A stretch of DNA of 64,000 nt from Devriesea agamarum. GTDB taxonomy: Bacteria; Actinomycetota; Actinomycetes; Actinomycetales; Dermabacteraceae. Position numbers and translations under genes: made by a program. This document shows positions 1 to 8,594 of this stretch, in pieces (the stretch's first letter is position 1; the number at the start of each line of letters is the position of its first letter). The DNA lies in NCBI RefSeq assembly GCF_900070355.1, contig NZ_LN849456.1, positions 2,170,001 to 2,234,000 on the forward strand, read 5' to 3'. The notes under the pieces are model-generated. The model had not been told where the DNA came from and searched no databases. It saw only the letters and a list, made by a program, of their open reading frames with translations.

Positions 1-425
1 ATTTGGTCCAGAGCATTGTCGGGAATAGATGCGTCGATTCCGAGAATGAGATCGGGGGCGAGCGCCGCCACCGCGTCGATACTCGGGGTGGTGCGCAACC
101 CGACATCTTTCATCCCCGCAGGCAGAGGGTTAGCTTTGCCCGCCCACTCGCCGTAGCCCTTGATATCGGTGATGCCGATCAGCGGGCCGCCGACAGACAG
201 CACGTCGTCGACGCTGCTCCATTCGAGCGCGACAACCTTGGTGGCGGGCTTGGGAAGGGTGACATCTTTGCCTTTGACATCCTCCACAGTGATGGGTCCG
301 CCTCCGCTACTGGATGCGGCAGGCGCATCCTTGGCAGGTTCGGTAGTGCCGCAGGCGGCAAGTCCGAGGCCGAGCAACGGAACGGTGGTGCCAAAGCGGA
401 TGAGAGAGCGGCGGGACAGTGACAT
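1..425 (-). CDS. Iron-siderophore ABC transporter substrate-binding lipoprotein (partial, runs off left edge)
   Basis: Only the first 141 codons are in the window. The N-terminus has a twin-arginine-like stretch (LSRRSLIR) and a lipobox LGLGLAAC with the lipidated Cys at residue 25, followed by a Ser/Gly/Ala-rich linker. After that comes the FecB/FepB-type periplasmic-binding fold start (ITVEDVKGKDVTLPKP, VALEWSSVDDVLSVG, DLILGIDASIPDNALDQ). It should bind a ferric siderophore (or haem/B12-type ligand) at the outer face of the membrane and pass it to a permease that presumably lies further left. The gene follows the ATPase gene in the same direction with a gap of about 110 bp. The ligand cannot be told from the sequence. 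Confidence 0.9.
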   Translation of the reverse strand, partial: MSLSRRSLIRFGTTVPLLGLGLAACGTTEPAKDAPAASSSGGGPITVEDVKGKDVTLPKPATKVVALEWSSVDDVLSVGGPLIGITDIKGYGEWAGKANPLPAGMKDVGLRTTPSIDAVAALAPDLILGIDASIPDNALDQ

Positions 426-535
426 GGTGCCTCCAGGGCTACGAGTGGGGGAGAGGGGATACGTGCAATGGGTTGTAATGCAGTCGTTAACGGTGCGCTG
501 ACCTGCTCAAAGTGCGGTTGTCGGTGTGGTTTAGT

Positions 536-1477
536 TCATGCGGCACCGAGTGTGGCGGCATGCTGAGCGGTGGGGGTGTTGTCGTCGAGATGGGCGAGGG
601 CACCGAGCAGGTCGATGCGCAGCAGGCCGGTGGTTTCGTGGGTGCTGACGTCGACGTCGACGCCGTACACCTCCCGAAGGCGGTCAGCCGTAAGGACCTC
701 GCGGGGGGATCCGGTGGCGACGACCCGCCCCTCGCACAGTAGGACGATGTCGTCGGCGACAGCGGCGGCTTGTTGCAAGTCGTGCAAAACAATGCCGACA
801 GCCAGGTGACGGCTGCGGGCGAGGGAACGGACCAGGCGCAGGAGCTCAACTTGGTGGCGCAAGTCGAGGTGGTTGGTGGGTTCGTCCAACAGCAGGATGT
901 CGGTGTCTTGGGCGAGGCATGAGGCCAGCCAAACCCGCTGCATCTGGCCACCGGACAGGGTGTCAACGGGGCGGTGAGAAAGATCGGTGAGTCCGGTTGC
1001 CTCGAGCGCGCCGGCGATGGCGGCAGGTCCGTGTGGGTCGCGGGAGGTGAAGCGGGAGCGGTGCGGGTGCCGTCCGAATGCGACGACGTCTTGGACGGTG
1101 AAACCGCCCGGGGTGGGGCGGTTTTGTGAGAGCAGTGTTAAGTGGGTGGCGAGTTCGCGCGGCGAGAGGTCGCTAATGCTGCGTCCGCCGAGTTCAACGC
1201 GACCTGTCTGGGCTCGGTGCAGGCCTGACATGGCGCGCAGCAGCGTGGATTTTCCACTTCCGTTGGGCCCGATGAGGACCGTGACTCGGCCGCGCTGGAT
1301 GCTGGCGTCGACGTCGTGAACAACTCGGGTGCCGTCGTAGGCCAGGCATACCGAGCGCGTGCCGAGGGGGGTTTCGGAGGTCTGTTCACCCGTGGACGGG
1401 GCAGATTGGGCCGCATTGTGCGCCTGCGCTGAGGCGCGGTCGCGCGACGGCTCAGAATTCCGAAACATTGTCATCAC
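536..1477 (-). CDS. Iron-siderophore ABC transporter ATP-binding protein (FepC type)
   Basis: Nucleotide-binding subunit for ferric-siderophore import. Walker A GPNGSGKST is at residues 70-78, the signature LSGGQMQR near 174-181 and Walker B ILLLDEP near 194-200, followed by TNHLD, which is typical of the FepC/FhuC group. Total length is 313 aa, about 40 more than usual, because residues 1-40 are a Ser/Ala/Gln-rich leader before the fold begins. GTG, ATG and a further in-frame ATG lie close together at 1477-1466, with no clear Shine-Dalgarno, so the start is uncertain. It is the promoter-proximal gene of the pair, with a DtxR-like iron box just upstream. Confidence 0.92.
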   Translation of the reverse strand: MMTMFRNSEPSRDRASAQAHNAAQSAPSTGEQTSETPLGTRSVCLAYDGTRVVHDVDASIQRGRVTVLIGPNGSGKSTLLRAMSGLHRAQTGRVELGGRSISDLSPRELATHLTLLSQNRPTPGGFTVQDVVAFGRHPHRSRFTSRDPHGPAAIAGALEATGLTDLSHRPVDTLSGGQMQRVWLASCLAQDTDILLLDEPTNHLDLRHQVELLRLVRSLARSRHLAVGIVLHDLQQAAAVADDIVLLCEGRVVATGSPREVLTADRLREVYGVDVDVSTHETTGLLRIDLLGALAHLDDNTPTAQHAATLGAA

Positions 1478-1484
1478 GGAAACG

Positions 1485-1505
1485 AAATTAGGGCCACCTT
1501 AGTTT
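1485..1505. promoter_or_regulatory. Candidate DtxR/IdeR iron box
   Basis: An imperfect palindrome with core TTAGGGCCACCTTAG matches 10 of 14 positions of the inner DtxR consensus TTAGGCTAACCTAA. It sits 8-10 bp upstream of the ATPase start, where a repressor would block transcription. Repression by iron is inferred from motif and gene function. Confidence 0.5.
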
Positions 1506-1599
1506 CTGCGCAAGCACTGGGTCACTGAGGTGGGACGGATCACTTAAGGCCCCGGGGTGCATGTGGTGCGTGTGGGGCATGCGGGGCGTCGGGTGTGGG

Positions 1600-2223
1600 T
1601 TATGCGCTCGCGGTGGCGGTATCGCTGAGGTTCGATGCAGCTTTTGCCTGACGACGGGCGAGCAGCAGTCGGGCCGAATCGCTTGCGACCCACAGGGATG
1701 CCCCGAGCATGATCGCGTCCTTAATGACTAGGCGTCCTGCTCCGGACAGGAACGGGAAGCCGTGGGTTTCGGCACCGAGGTTGGGTACCCAGGCTTCGGG
1801 GGTGGTGACCAGGAAGGATAGGGTGACCAGGCTCATGCCGGTGAGCAGCAGGCCGCCGATCATGCTGAACCACGGGTTGATCCATCCGGCGGCGATCAGA
1901 AGGCCGAGCAGCACGATAATTGCACCGATGAACAGTGCTGTCGGGTAGGTGCCGGCGGCCTCATGCCAGGCTCGGTTGGTGGGGTTCAGCGCGCCTTCGG
2001 GGTTCTTGTGCTGGCGATACTGTTCGGGGTTTGTCAGCATCCAGCTGAAGAAGGGGCTGTTTGCTACGAACGGTACAATGCCGTCGGCTTCGTAGCGGGC
2101 CAGTTTCAGCAATCCGATCCACAGTGTGACCACGATTAATCCCACGCGGGTCAGGTGTGCGCCGAGACGGTCTAGGTGGGCGATGAAGGCAAGTAAAGGG
2201 TTCGATGTTGTGGTGGCGGGCAC
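1600..2223 (-). CDS. DUF417 (YkgB/RclC-like) membrane protein
   Basis: The protein has four or so hydrophobic segments and the DUF417 pattern: an N-terminal LTRVGLIVVTLWIGLLKLA helix, the YEADGIVPFVANSPFFSW motif, a PEQYRQHKNPEG loop and a conserved FPFLSGAGRLVIKD stretch. I take the GTG at 2223 as start because GGAGC lies 6 bp upstream; it gives 207 aa, the usual family size, whereas the longer frame to 2382 adds a basic non-family leader. RclC in E. coli belongs to the reactive-chlorine stress regulon, but its biochemical role is unknown. A Fur-family-like operator lies 70 bp upstream. Confidence 0.85.
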   Translation of the reverse strand: MPATTTSNPLLAFIAHLDRLGAHLTRVGLIVVTLWIGLLKLARYEADGIVPFVANSPFFSWMLTNPEQYRQHKNPEGALNPTNRAWHEAAGTYPTALFIGAIIVLLGLLIAAGWINPWFSMIGGLLLTGMSLVTLSFLVTTPEAWVPNLGAETHGFPFLSGAGRLVIKDAIMLGASLWVASDSARLLLARRQAKAASNLSDTATASA

Positions 2224-2294
2224 GATAAAGCTCCGATCGGTGTGTTTGCTGCGCTTTGGGGGCGCTACTGCATCGTTGGCAAGGACAGAGAATA

Positions 2295-2310
2295 GAGAAT
2301 AATGATTCTC
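2295..2310. promoter_or_regulatory. Candidate Fur-family operator (Fur/Zur type)
   Basis: GAGAATAATGATTCTC is a 16-bp near-perfect inverted repeat (14 of 16 positions symmetric) containing the ATAATGATT core of Fur/Zur boxes. It lies upstream of the DUF417 gene, in the 2224-2596 spacer. Which family member binds cannot be decided here. Confidence 0.5.
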
Positions 2311-2455
2311 CACCGCGGTACACCTTAGCCCGGCACGTCGGGACCGTCGAATGGGACGGCGACCCTCGAAACGGATCCCCATCAGCTAAAAGGGTGCTGA
2401 CCACTGAAAGGGAAACCAACGCTGATTCAGCACCTAAATGCCCGGCGATACTCTG

Positions 2456-2527
2456 CCTCAGTGCCTCAGTGCCTCAGTGCCTCAGTGCCTCAGTGCCTCA
2501 GTGCCTCAGTGCCTCAGTGCCTCAGTG
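2456..2527. repeat. Octamer tandem repeat, 9 perfect copies of CCTCAGTG
   Basis: Nine identical 8-bp units fill 72 bp between the convergent-side end of the M81 peptidase gene and the upstream region of the DUF417 gene. Apart from this array and the Fur-like site, I see no gene in 2224-2596. Since 8 is not a multiple of 3, all frames open into a Pro-Gln-Cys-Leu-Ser-Ala-Ser-Val repeat, but no start signal or homology supports translation. Such arrays are prone to slippage. Confidence 0.97.
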
Positions 2528-2596
2528 CTGCCGCTCCGCCGCCGTGTTGCCCATGTCGCCGTGTTGCCCCTGTCGCCCCACCGTGCCGACGAGGTC

Positions 2597-4198
2597 TCAC
2601 CAACCCCGAACAATATCCGCGTCGCCGGGCTCAGGGATCTCAGGATCGAACGGAATCATGGGGCGAGCGATCTGCCGATGACCCAGTCGCCTAAGGTTTT
2701 GATCCACCCCACCCGGCGTCAGTGCCATCATCCAACCCTGCTGCACGGCAAAGAGATCCGGCTCCAAATACCCCATCTTCACCACGACGAGATCGTAATC
2801 CCCTGGATCGACACCGAGACGCGAAAACATCTCCGCCTTGCCGTATTGAGCCCGGCGGGAGGTCAGCACCAAGTCCAGGCCCGTTGGCGCCTCACGATCC
2901 GCCGAGATGCTGGATTCCAAGGGAGCCCCGACGCCATCTGAGCTAGCCCTGCACGTCGGTTTAGCGATATCTGCCGATAAGTGATGGCCTGGTTGAGGGC
3001 AATCAGCCCGGGCCAAGACATTGAGCCGGACCGCCGGGCCAGTGTCGGGGGCCTCAGAACGCGCCACCACCCGGGCCCTCAACGGCACTGGACCTGGGGG
3101 ACGCGAATCGATCCGACCGCCGACCGTAAATGTTCCGTCTCCACCTTCCGGGAGGTCCCACGCGTGCTGCACAGTGACTGGATCCACCAGCGAGACCACT
3201 AACACCGTCGTCGCACCCGACCGGACCTCGTCGCGGCGCAAAAGCGCGTCCAGCGCCACCGTGACATCGTCGGCGCCGCCCGCTCCCGGATTATCTCCGG
3301 AATCAGAAATGAAGAATGGTCGCTGAGACGATGCCATCGCGATATCCAGGCACTCCTCGATACTGGCCGTCGGAGCGACGAAGGCAAACTCGTGCCGAGC
3401 CCGCCACACGGCCCGGGCGAGGTGCAGGGCTGCCGCATCCACCGCGTCGCGGTCGAATCCGACGGCAGCGACCGCAGCCTGGCAGCGCGGTTCATCGGCC
3501 CAAGCAAACCCGATCCAGTACGAGACATCCATAACCCCGTCCTGTGCAGCCAGGTGCGGGATCTCCGCGTACAGCGACGCAGCAGGCTCGACCCGGGTCG
3601 ATGTTATTTCGCCAGGCAGCAGGATCGGGACGTGGACGAGGGCCTTGTAGGGTCGAACCGGGTATGAGTCGATAGCCGCCAGGAGATTTCGCACCGCGCG
3701 CTCGCGGGTCTCCTGCACATCGACGTGCGGGGCCGTGCGGTAACAGGTCAGCAGGTCACAACCGTTAAACAGCGTATGCGACACATTCCCGTGCAGGTCC
3801 ATTGATGCCGACACCATCACGTCTTTACCGATGACCTGGCGAATCGCAGTGATCAGGTCGCCCTCGGCGTCGAGCATCCCTTCGACCGCCATCGCGCCGT
3901 GAATATCGAAAAAGAGACCGTCCAAAGGCTGGTGCTCCTGTGCAACGGCCAGCCCTGAGCAGATTTCGTCTCGCCAAGCCAGGTAATCCTCACGCACAAC
4001 CTGCCCACCTGGCAGGGCGCGAGCATGCATAATTCCGACCCAATCAGCCGCATCCCTCAGCGGACCCGATAGAAGCGGGTCCTGTTCGAGCAGCTGTTGC
4101 CCCCTGCGGATCGAAAAGTCACGGGCGCGAGAACGATGGGGTGTGAAGGTGCTGGATTCGATATGCAATCCGCATACCACAATTCGGGGGCGTGGCAT
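2597..4198 (-). CDS. M81 family metallopeptidase (MlrC / microcystinase C-like)
   Basis: The 533-aa protein matches the MlrC family end to end. Zinc-site motifs are present: CGLHIESSTF at the N-terminus, FFDIHGAM and SMDLHGN in the first domain, and a MlrC C-terminal domain with RRAQYG and VVKMGYLEPD. Family members hydrolyse linear peptides such as linearised microcystin, but most bacterial members have no known substrate. The ATG at 4198 is chosen because AGGAG lies 6-7 bp upstream and it places IVVCGLHIES at the N-terminus; the reading frame stays open to 4237. It is a single gene, divergent from the TauE/SafE permease. Confidence 0.88.
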   Translation of the reverse strand: MPRPRIVVCGLHIESSTFTPHRSRARDFSIRRGQQLLEQDPLLSGPLRDAADWVGIMHARALPGGQVVREDYLAWRDEICSGLAVAQEHQPLDGLFFDIHGAMAVEGMLDAEGDLITAIRQVIGKDVMVSASMDLHGNVSHTLFNGCDLLTCYRTAPHVDVQETRERAVRNLLAAIDSYPVRPYKALVHVPILLPGEITSTRVEPAASLYAEIPHLAAQDGVMDVSYWIGFAWADEPRCQAAVAAVGFDRDAVDAAALHLARAVWRARHEFAFVAPTASIEECLDIAMASSQRPFFISDSGDNPGAGGADDVTVALDALLRRDEVRSGATTVLVVSLVDPVTVQHAWDLPEGGDGTFTVGGRIDSRPPGPVPLRARVVARSEAPDTGPAVRLNVLARADCPQPGHHLSADIAKPTCRASSDGVGAPLESSISADREAPTGLDLVLTSRRAQYGKAEMFSRLGVDPGDYDLVVVKMGYLEPDLFAVQQGWMMALTPGGVDQNLRRLGHRQIARPMIPFDPEIPEPGDADIVRGW

Positions 4199-4516
4199 CA
4201 CAGCTCCTGCCGAGGTGAAGGGTCCGAGCCGCCGCATGCTCAGGCAGAGTGCGGGCGTGAGAACATCGGTGACTGCTTATAGCTTTGCGGGCAGAAGCAG
4301 GACCTGCAAGAGTGTGGGCGACCTGCGTGAACACGATGAGGAGGAGCATCGCCAGGAGCAGGACCTGCACGAGTGCGAACCGGACGCGCCAGGTTAAGCG
4401 GAGGTAAGGCGAGGTCCCTGCCATTTGTTGTCTACCATAGGGCTGAATGTCCATCTCGTTCCCGGCGCGGTCGGCGACTCAGTGAATGGGCACCATCGGC
4501 TCGGGAGACCAATCGC
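4199..4516. other. Intergenic region between divergent genes
   Basis: No gene is supported here. The stretch must carry the divergent promoters of the M81 peptidase and the TauE/SafE permease. A 19-bp direct repeat beginning AGCAGGACCTGCA occurs at 4296-4314 and 4357-4375 with one mismatch; its role is unknown. Confidence 0.6.
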
Positions 4517-5359
4517 ATGGAAATTGCCATTGCATCGATTTTCGTCGGCCTTGCGATTGGACTTGTCGTAGGCACGCTCGGGGCGGGTAGTGTGTTTGCG
4601 GTACCGGTTCTCGTCTACATCCTGGGTCAGAATCCGCATGCCGCATCGGTGAGCTCTCTTCTCATCGCCCTGGCGACGGCACTGACCAGCATTGTGCATC
4701 ACGCCCGCAGCAAGCACGTGGTGTGGGGGCGCGGATTGGTGTATGGCCTGATCAGCATTATTGGCGCCTTCGTGGGGTCGCGCTCGGCACTGCTGATTCC
4801 GGGATGGCTGCTGATGGTGCTGTTTGGCCTGATGCTGCTGACGGTGGCCGTTCTCATGGGGTACAAAGGCATCTCGCTCAGACGCAAGGAATCAGCAGCG
4901 GCATCCCTGGTGCGGGTGCCAGAGGCTGGGGGGTCTGTCCCTGACGCTCCGGATGCCCCTGTGAGCATGAAAGCCGCACCTACCTCAATTTCGATAGTGA
5001 AGGTGGCTCTCGCGGCGCTCTGCACCGGGTTTCTCACCGGGTTCTTCGGGGTCGGCGGAGGCTTCGTCGTGGTTCCGATGCTGGTGCTGGTTTTGGGTCT
5101 TGACATTAAGAAGGCGTCCGGTACCTCGTTGCTGGTGATGGTGATTGCCTCCGCGAGCAGCCTGATATCACGGATCGGGACCAATGTCGTCATTGACTGG
5201 CAAGTTACAATTTTGTTCACTGTGGGCTCCGCGGTTGGGGGGCTGCTCGGTGGGCCACTGTCGGCAAAAGCCAGGCCGTCAACCCTCACCCTGCTGTTTA
5301 GTGTGCTCCTGACCGTGGTGTCGGTGTTTACCCTGATTCAAAACGCTTTAGGGAACTGA
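4517..5359 (+). CDS. TauE/SafE (TSUP) family sulfite/anion exporter-like permease
   Basis: A 280-aa integral membrane protein with two homologous halves. The first begins FVGLAIGLVVGTLGAGSVF and the second GFLTGFFGVGGGFVVVPML, the hallmark glycine-rich motifs of the TSUP family. About eight membrane segments are visible, with a charged cytoplasmic loop in the middle (residues about 115-155). The ATG at 4517 follows GGGAG with 9 bp spacing; the longer open frame from 4373 is not needed. Family members move sulfite, sulfoacetate or other organic anions; the substrate is unknown and the neighbours do not help. Confidence 0.85.
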   Translation: MEIAIASIFVGLAIGLVVGTLGAGSVFAVPVLVYILGQNPHAASVSSLLIALATALTSIVHHARSKHVVWGRGLVYGLISIIGAFVGSRSALLIPGWLLMVLFGLMLLTVAVLMGYKGISLRRKESAAASLVRVPEAGGSVPDAPDAPVSMKAAPTSISIVKVALAALCTGFLTGFFGVGGGFVVVPMLVLVLGLDIKKASGTSLLVMVIASASSLISRIGTNVVIDWQVTILFTVGSAVGGLLGGPLSAKARPSTLTLLFSVLLTVVSVFTLIQNALGN

Positions 5360-5558
5360 GGAGGCCGGTCACTGCCGTATCCTCGGCGGTGGCGCTCGCC
5401 GCTTGGAGTGGACGCCGGTGTCGCCGAGGTCCTCCCGTCGCAATGTGGTTTCTAGGTCGCATTGGTTTCTAGGTCGCACAACTACATACCGTGAACAGGC
5501 ATCCCGCACTGCTGAGGGATGCAGCTGAGTAATCGCCCCTCTGGAGAAGGAATGGTGA

Positions 5559-6575
5559 ATGATGGTTACACAACCTGCTAGACACCGAAGTTCCCGTAAT
5601 ACGGATATGGTCGCCACGCTTCGCCACGCGGTGAAAACATATAACGGCATAAATGTTGTGGACGGCGTTGATCTGTCGCTTCAGGCAGGGAAGACAACTG
5701 TTCTGGTTGGCCCCAACGGGTCGGGTAAAACCACAACCATGGAGATGCTGGTCGGATTGCGCCGGCTCACCTCTGGTCAGGCGCAGATTGCCGGGATTCC
5801 CGTCGTTCCCGCTGGCGAGCACCGGTATCACGTCGGTGTTCAGCTGCAAAGTTCGGGGCTTCCCGCGAAGATTAAGGTGATTGAGGTTATTCGATCCACC
5901 GCCTGTCTCTACGCGAACCCTGCAGATTGGCGGGATATGGCCGAACGGTTGGGCGTTGATGCCTTTCTGAAAGCGACTGTCGACAATTTGTCGGGCGGGC
6001 AGCGGCGGCGCCTCGACATTTTGTGTGCGGCGCTCGGCAGGCAGCCGGTGTTGGTTCTCGATGAACCGACCAGCGGGGTCGATCCGGAAGGTCGAGCGAT
6101 TGTCTGGGATTTCGTGCGTTCGTTGAGCGCTCAGGGAGTGGCTGTTTTAGCGTCAACGCACGACATGGCAGAAGCTGAAGCGTTCGCCGATGAATTGCTG
6201 GTGATGGCCGCTGGGAAGATCCGTCTGTCTGGGTCGGTGTCGGAGGTGATGTCGGCCTTAGACGGTGACCAACGGTTGCGTATCGCAAGTCCTCCGCCAC
6301 CCGTTGTGGAGCTTGTAGCTACATCGGGCAGGCCGTATGGCCGCAGCGGAAGTTCGCTGGTGGTAATCGGTAATTCTCAGCAGATGGCATCGCTTGCCGC
6401 GCAGATCCAGTCTGTTGCTGGGGAGGGCAACCTCGACGTTTTGCATGGGCCTATGCGGCTAGAAGACGTGTTCTCCGTGGTCATGAACAACCTTGAGTCA
6501 GGGAAAGAATCGGACGGCGCGATAGGCGATGAGACCGTCGAGGACGCACACACATTACGAGTTGAGGAGCGATAA
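5559..6575 (+). CDS. ABC exporter ATP-binding protein (ABC-2 / drug-efflux type)
   Basis: ATPase of a two-gene exporter. Walker A GPNGSGKTT is at residues 51-59, the signature LSGGQRRRL near 144-152 and Walker B VLVLDEP near 164-170, followed by TSGVDPEGR, typical of CcmA/DrrA-type ABC-2 exporters. The C-terminal part (from about 225) is the variable accessory region of that group. The start ATG follows a strong GGAGAAGG with 8 bp spacing. Its stop codon overlaps the start of the permease gene (TAATG), so the two are co-translated. The exported substrate is unknown. Confidence 0.92.
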   Translation: MMVTQPARHRSSRNTDMVATLRHAVKTYNGINVVDGVDLSLQAGKTTVLVGPNGSGKTTTMEMLVGLRRLTSGQAQIAGIPVVPAGEHRYHVGVQLQSSGLPAKIKVIEVIRSTACLYANPADWRDMAERLGVDAFLKATVDNLSGGQRRRLDILCAALGRQPVLVLDEPTSGVDPEGRAIVWDFVRSLSAQGVAVLASTHDMAEAEAFADELLVMAAGKIRLSGSVSEVMSALDGDQRLRIASPPPPVVELVATSGRPYGRSGSSLVVIGNSQQMASLAAQIQSVAGEGNLDVLHGPMRLEDVFSVVMNNLESGKESDGAIGDETVEDAHTLRVEER

Positions 6576-7351
6576 TGTCGGCTCAAACCCTCGCCGGACG
6601 TCGGGGCCGCATGATCGGCAGTTGGTATCGTCAAGAACTTCTTCTTCTGATCCGTGAACCCGTGGCGATATTTTTCTCCCTGGCATTCCCGCTCGTGATC
6701 TATGTGTTTATAGGTATGCCGTACGCCAATGAGGTCTTGCCGGATACTCAGTCGCGATTTATCGACGTGATGTTTCCGTCGCTGGTTGGAACCGTGTCGG
6801 CTAATCTCTTGCTGATGGGTCTTCCTATTTACATCGCCGAGTTGCGCACCCGCCAGGTGGATAAGCGCTATCGGTCTATACCGCTGCCGGGAAGTGTTTT
6901 CGGTGTTGCGGTGGTGTTGTCGATGCTCACGCTGACCGCATTGGCATCCGCGGTGATCATCTTGGTGGTCGGGCTTCGGCATGGTCTGCGGTCGGAGAGT
7001 GTTGATCCGATCTTCCTGCTGCTGAACCTCGGCTTAATTGCGTTCCTGTGCGCGGCCGGGTTTTTCTTGGGCACTCTTCCGTTTGGATCTCGCACAATTC
7101 AGGCAGCCAGTGCCGCTGTTTTCTTTATTCTTTTCTTCGGTTCGGGGGCCGCGGCGCCGTTGGATGCGCTTCCCTCGATTGTTCAAAACATCCTCGAATG
7201 GAATCCGCTGAAGGTCTGGTTTGATGCGCTGGTCAGTGTTTACACCGGTTCCGGCCTGCCGGGTGACAGCGTATGGAAGATGTGTCTGACCCTGGTCGTG
7301 GGGTGTGTGCTGGGGTTGATCGGTCTGCGCAATTGGCGCCGGGTTGAGTAA
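6575..7351 (+). CDS. ABC-2 type exporter permease
   Basis: A 258-aa membrane subunit with six predicted segments in the ABC-2 pattern: an N-terminal cytoplasmic helix (WYRQELLLLIREPVAIFFSL), a large first extracellular loop, then five hydrophobic stretches, with FGSGAAAPLDALPSIVQ and NPLKVWFDAL near the C-terminus. It partners with the overlapping upstream ATPase. The gene ends 41 bp before the convergent SorC-family regulator, with no obvious terminator between them. Confidence 0.9.
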   Translation: MSAQTLAGRRGRMIGSWYRQELLLLIREPVAIFFSLAFPLVIYVFIGMPYANEVLPDTQSRFIDVMFPSLVGTVSANLLLMGLPIYIAELRTRQVDKRYRSIPLPGSVFGVAVVLSMLTLTALASAVIILVVGLRHGLRSESVDPIFLLLNLGLIAFLCAAGFFLGTLPFGSRTIQAASAAVFFILFFGSGAAAPLDALPSIVQNILEWNPLKVWFDALVSVYTGSGLPGDSVWKMCLTLVVGCVLGLIGLRNWRRVE

Positions 7352-7392
7352 CTGCCCGCCATAGCTCTTTGCCAGACGGCTAATCAGCGATG

Positions 7393-8364
7393 CTAGACCG
7401 CTGCTCGGTCGGATGAGGTCAGCAACATCCGGGCGGTGATGTCGTCCACCACGATGTCGGTGGCGACTCCCGCCATGAGCGCTGCCTTCAGAGCGGGAAC
7501 CTTCTTGGCGCCGCTGACCACCAGCACGCGGCGTGGAATGTGGCAGAGCGCCTCGGGCGAGGGGCCAGAGCAGCGGGCATTGATATCGACGTCTTGCCAG
7601 GTGCCGTCTTCCTGCAGGAAAACGGTGCAAATATCTCCGACGACTCGCTGCCGGCGCAGCCGGTCGAGGTCTGTTTTTTCGAGATACCCGGAGGCGTACA
7701 CGTGGGAGGGCACCCCGGAGGTAAAGGTTCCCACCCCGAATACCGCGAGGTGTGCTCGTGATTGCAGGTCGAGGATGCGGCGGGTAGATCGTTCGCGCCA
7801 CAGTGCCTGTTTGGTTTCGACGTGGTCGAAGAAGGCGGGTACGGCGAAGTGGTGGGGTTGGGCGTCGTAGGCGCGGGCGAACTGGGAAATTACCCAGGAG
7901 GCGTGACCGAGCCCGCCGCCTTCTGTGTTGACCGCGCCGTTCAGCTGGACCACGGTGACCCCTGTTTCGGGTCGCGGGGTGAGTGCCCGGGCGACGGCGG
8001 CCATCGTTGTTCCCCAGGCGAGGGCGATTGTCATATCGGGGGCGATGAGCTGGTCCATGAGCTTGGCGGTGTCGGTAGCTACCCGCTCCATGCGTTCGCG
8101 GTCGGAGAGCTCGTTGGGCACGGTGGTGATGTGCACGCGCACGCCCCAGATTTCGGCGAGTTCCTGGCATAGGCGGGAGGCGTCGTGCCCGGGCGGTTTC
8201 AGTGTGATTTGGACGATTCCGCTGTCCCGGGCGTCGCGCAGCAGGCGGGAGACGGTGGAGCGCGATACGCGCAGGCGGGAGGCGATGGCTTCCATGGTGT
8301 CGCCGTCGCTGTAGTACATCTGTGCAGCGGTGTAGGCGTCGTCCTGGCGTGACCTGCGACTCAT
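7393..8364 (-). CDS. SorC/DeoR-type sugar-binding transcriptional regulator, likely glycerol-regulon controller
   Basis: The protein has an N-terminal helix-turn-helix (MEAIASRLRVSRSTVSRLLRDARDSGIV, residues about 24-50) and a C-terminal SorC sugar-phosphate-binding domain (DMTIALAWGTTM, VQLNGAV near the middle, ICTVFLQEDGTW later). These regulators respond to a phosphorylated sugar or polyol. It is divergent from glpD, and two TGCA-type inverted repeats lie in the shared upstream region, so control of glpD (and perhaps glpFK) by glycerol-3-phosphate or dihydroxyacetone phosphate is a reasonable inference. A GTG immediately precedes the ATG at 8364 and could also serve as start. Confidence 0.87.
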   Translation of the reverse strand: MSRRSRQDDAYTAAQMYYSDGDTMEAIASRLRVSRSTVSRLLRDARDSGIVQITLKPPGHDASRLCQELAEIWGVRVHITTVPNELSDRERMERVATDTAKLMDQLIAPDMTIALAWGTTMAAVARALTPRPETGVTVVQLNGAVNTEGGGLGHASWVISQFARAYDAQPHHFAVPAFFDHVETKQALWRERSTRRILDLQSRAHLAVFGVGTFTSGVPSHVYASGYLEKTDLDRLRRQRVVGDICTVFLQEDGTWQDVDINARCSGPSPEALCHIPRRVLVVSGAKKVPALKAALMAGVATDIVVDDITARMLLTSSDRAAV

Positions 8365-8386
8365 CACCCTATCATGTCACGAAAAC

Positions 8387-8428
8387 TGCACGAACGTGCA
8401 TTCGGTCGCGCCAGATTGCACAGATGCA
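8387..8428. promoter_or_regulatory. Candidate SorC-family operators upstream of glpD
   Basis: Two inverted repeats share the TGCA arms: TGCACGAACGTGCA at 8387-8400 (six-base arms, two-base centre) and TGCACAGATGCA at 8417-8428. Their centres are about 29 bp apart, close to three helical turns. They sit 22 bp or more upstream of the regulator gene and about 170 bp upstream of glpD, fitting autoregulation plus control of the divergent gene. Confidence 0.5.
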
Positions 8429-8594
8429 GCATTATTGGGGACATAGGTCCCGCTAGTGCCCGCGCCTTGAGGCGTGGGCACCCTGCTGGCGGTCCACCCA
8501 TTAACGTCCACGATGTCCACCGGCAGATTTACCGCGCGGCCCGCGCCGCGTCGCCGACCCGAAGGCAGTATCGCAGTCAACGAGGAGCAGGTTC

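Noticed and set aside
2456-2527. CRISPR array
   Set aside because: The repeats are contiguous, with no spacers and no cas genes; the same holds for 13127-13220 and 41942-41989.
2256-2681. Open frames reading through the octamer array (141 and 167 aa)
   Set aside because: Tandem repeats whose unit is not a multiple of three open every frame. There is no start signal or family similarity.
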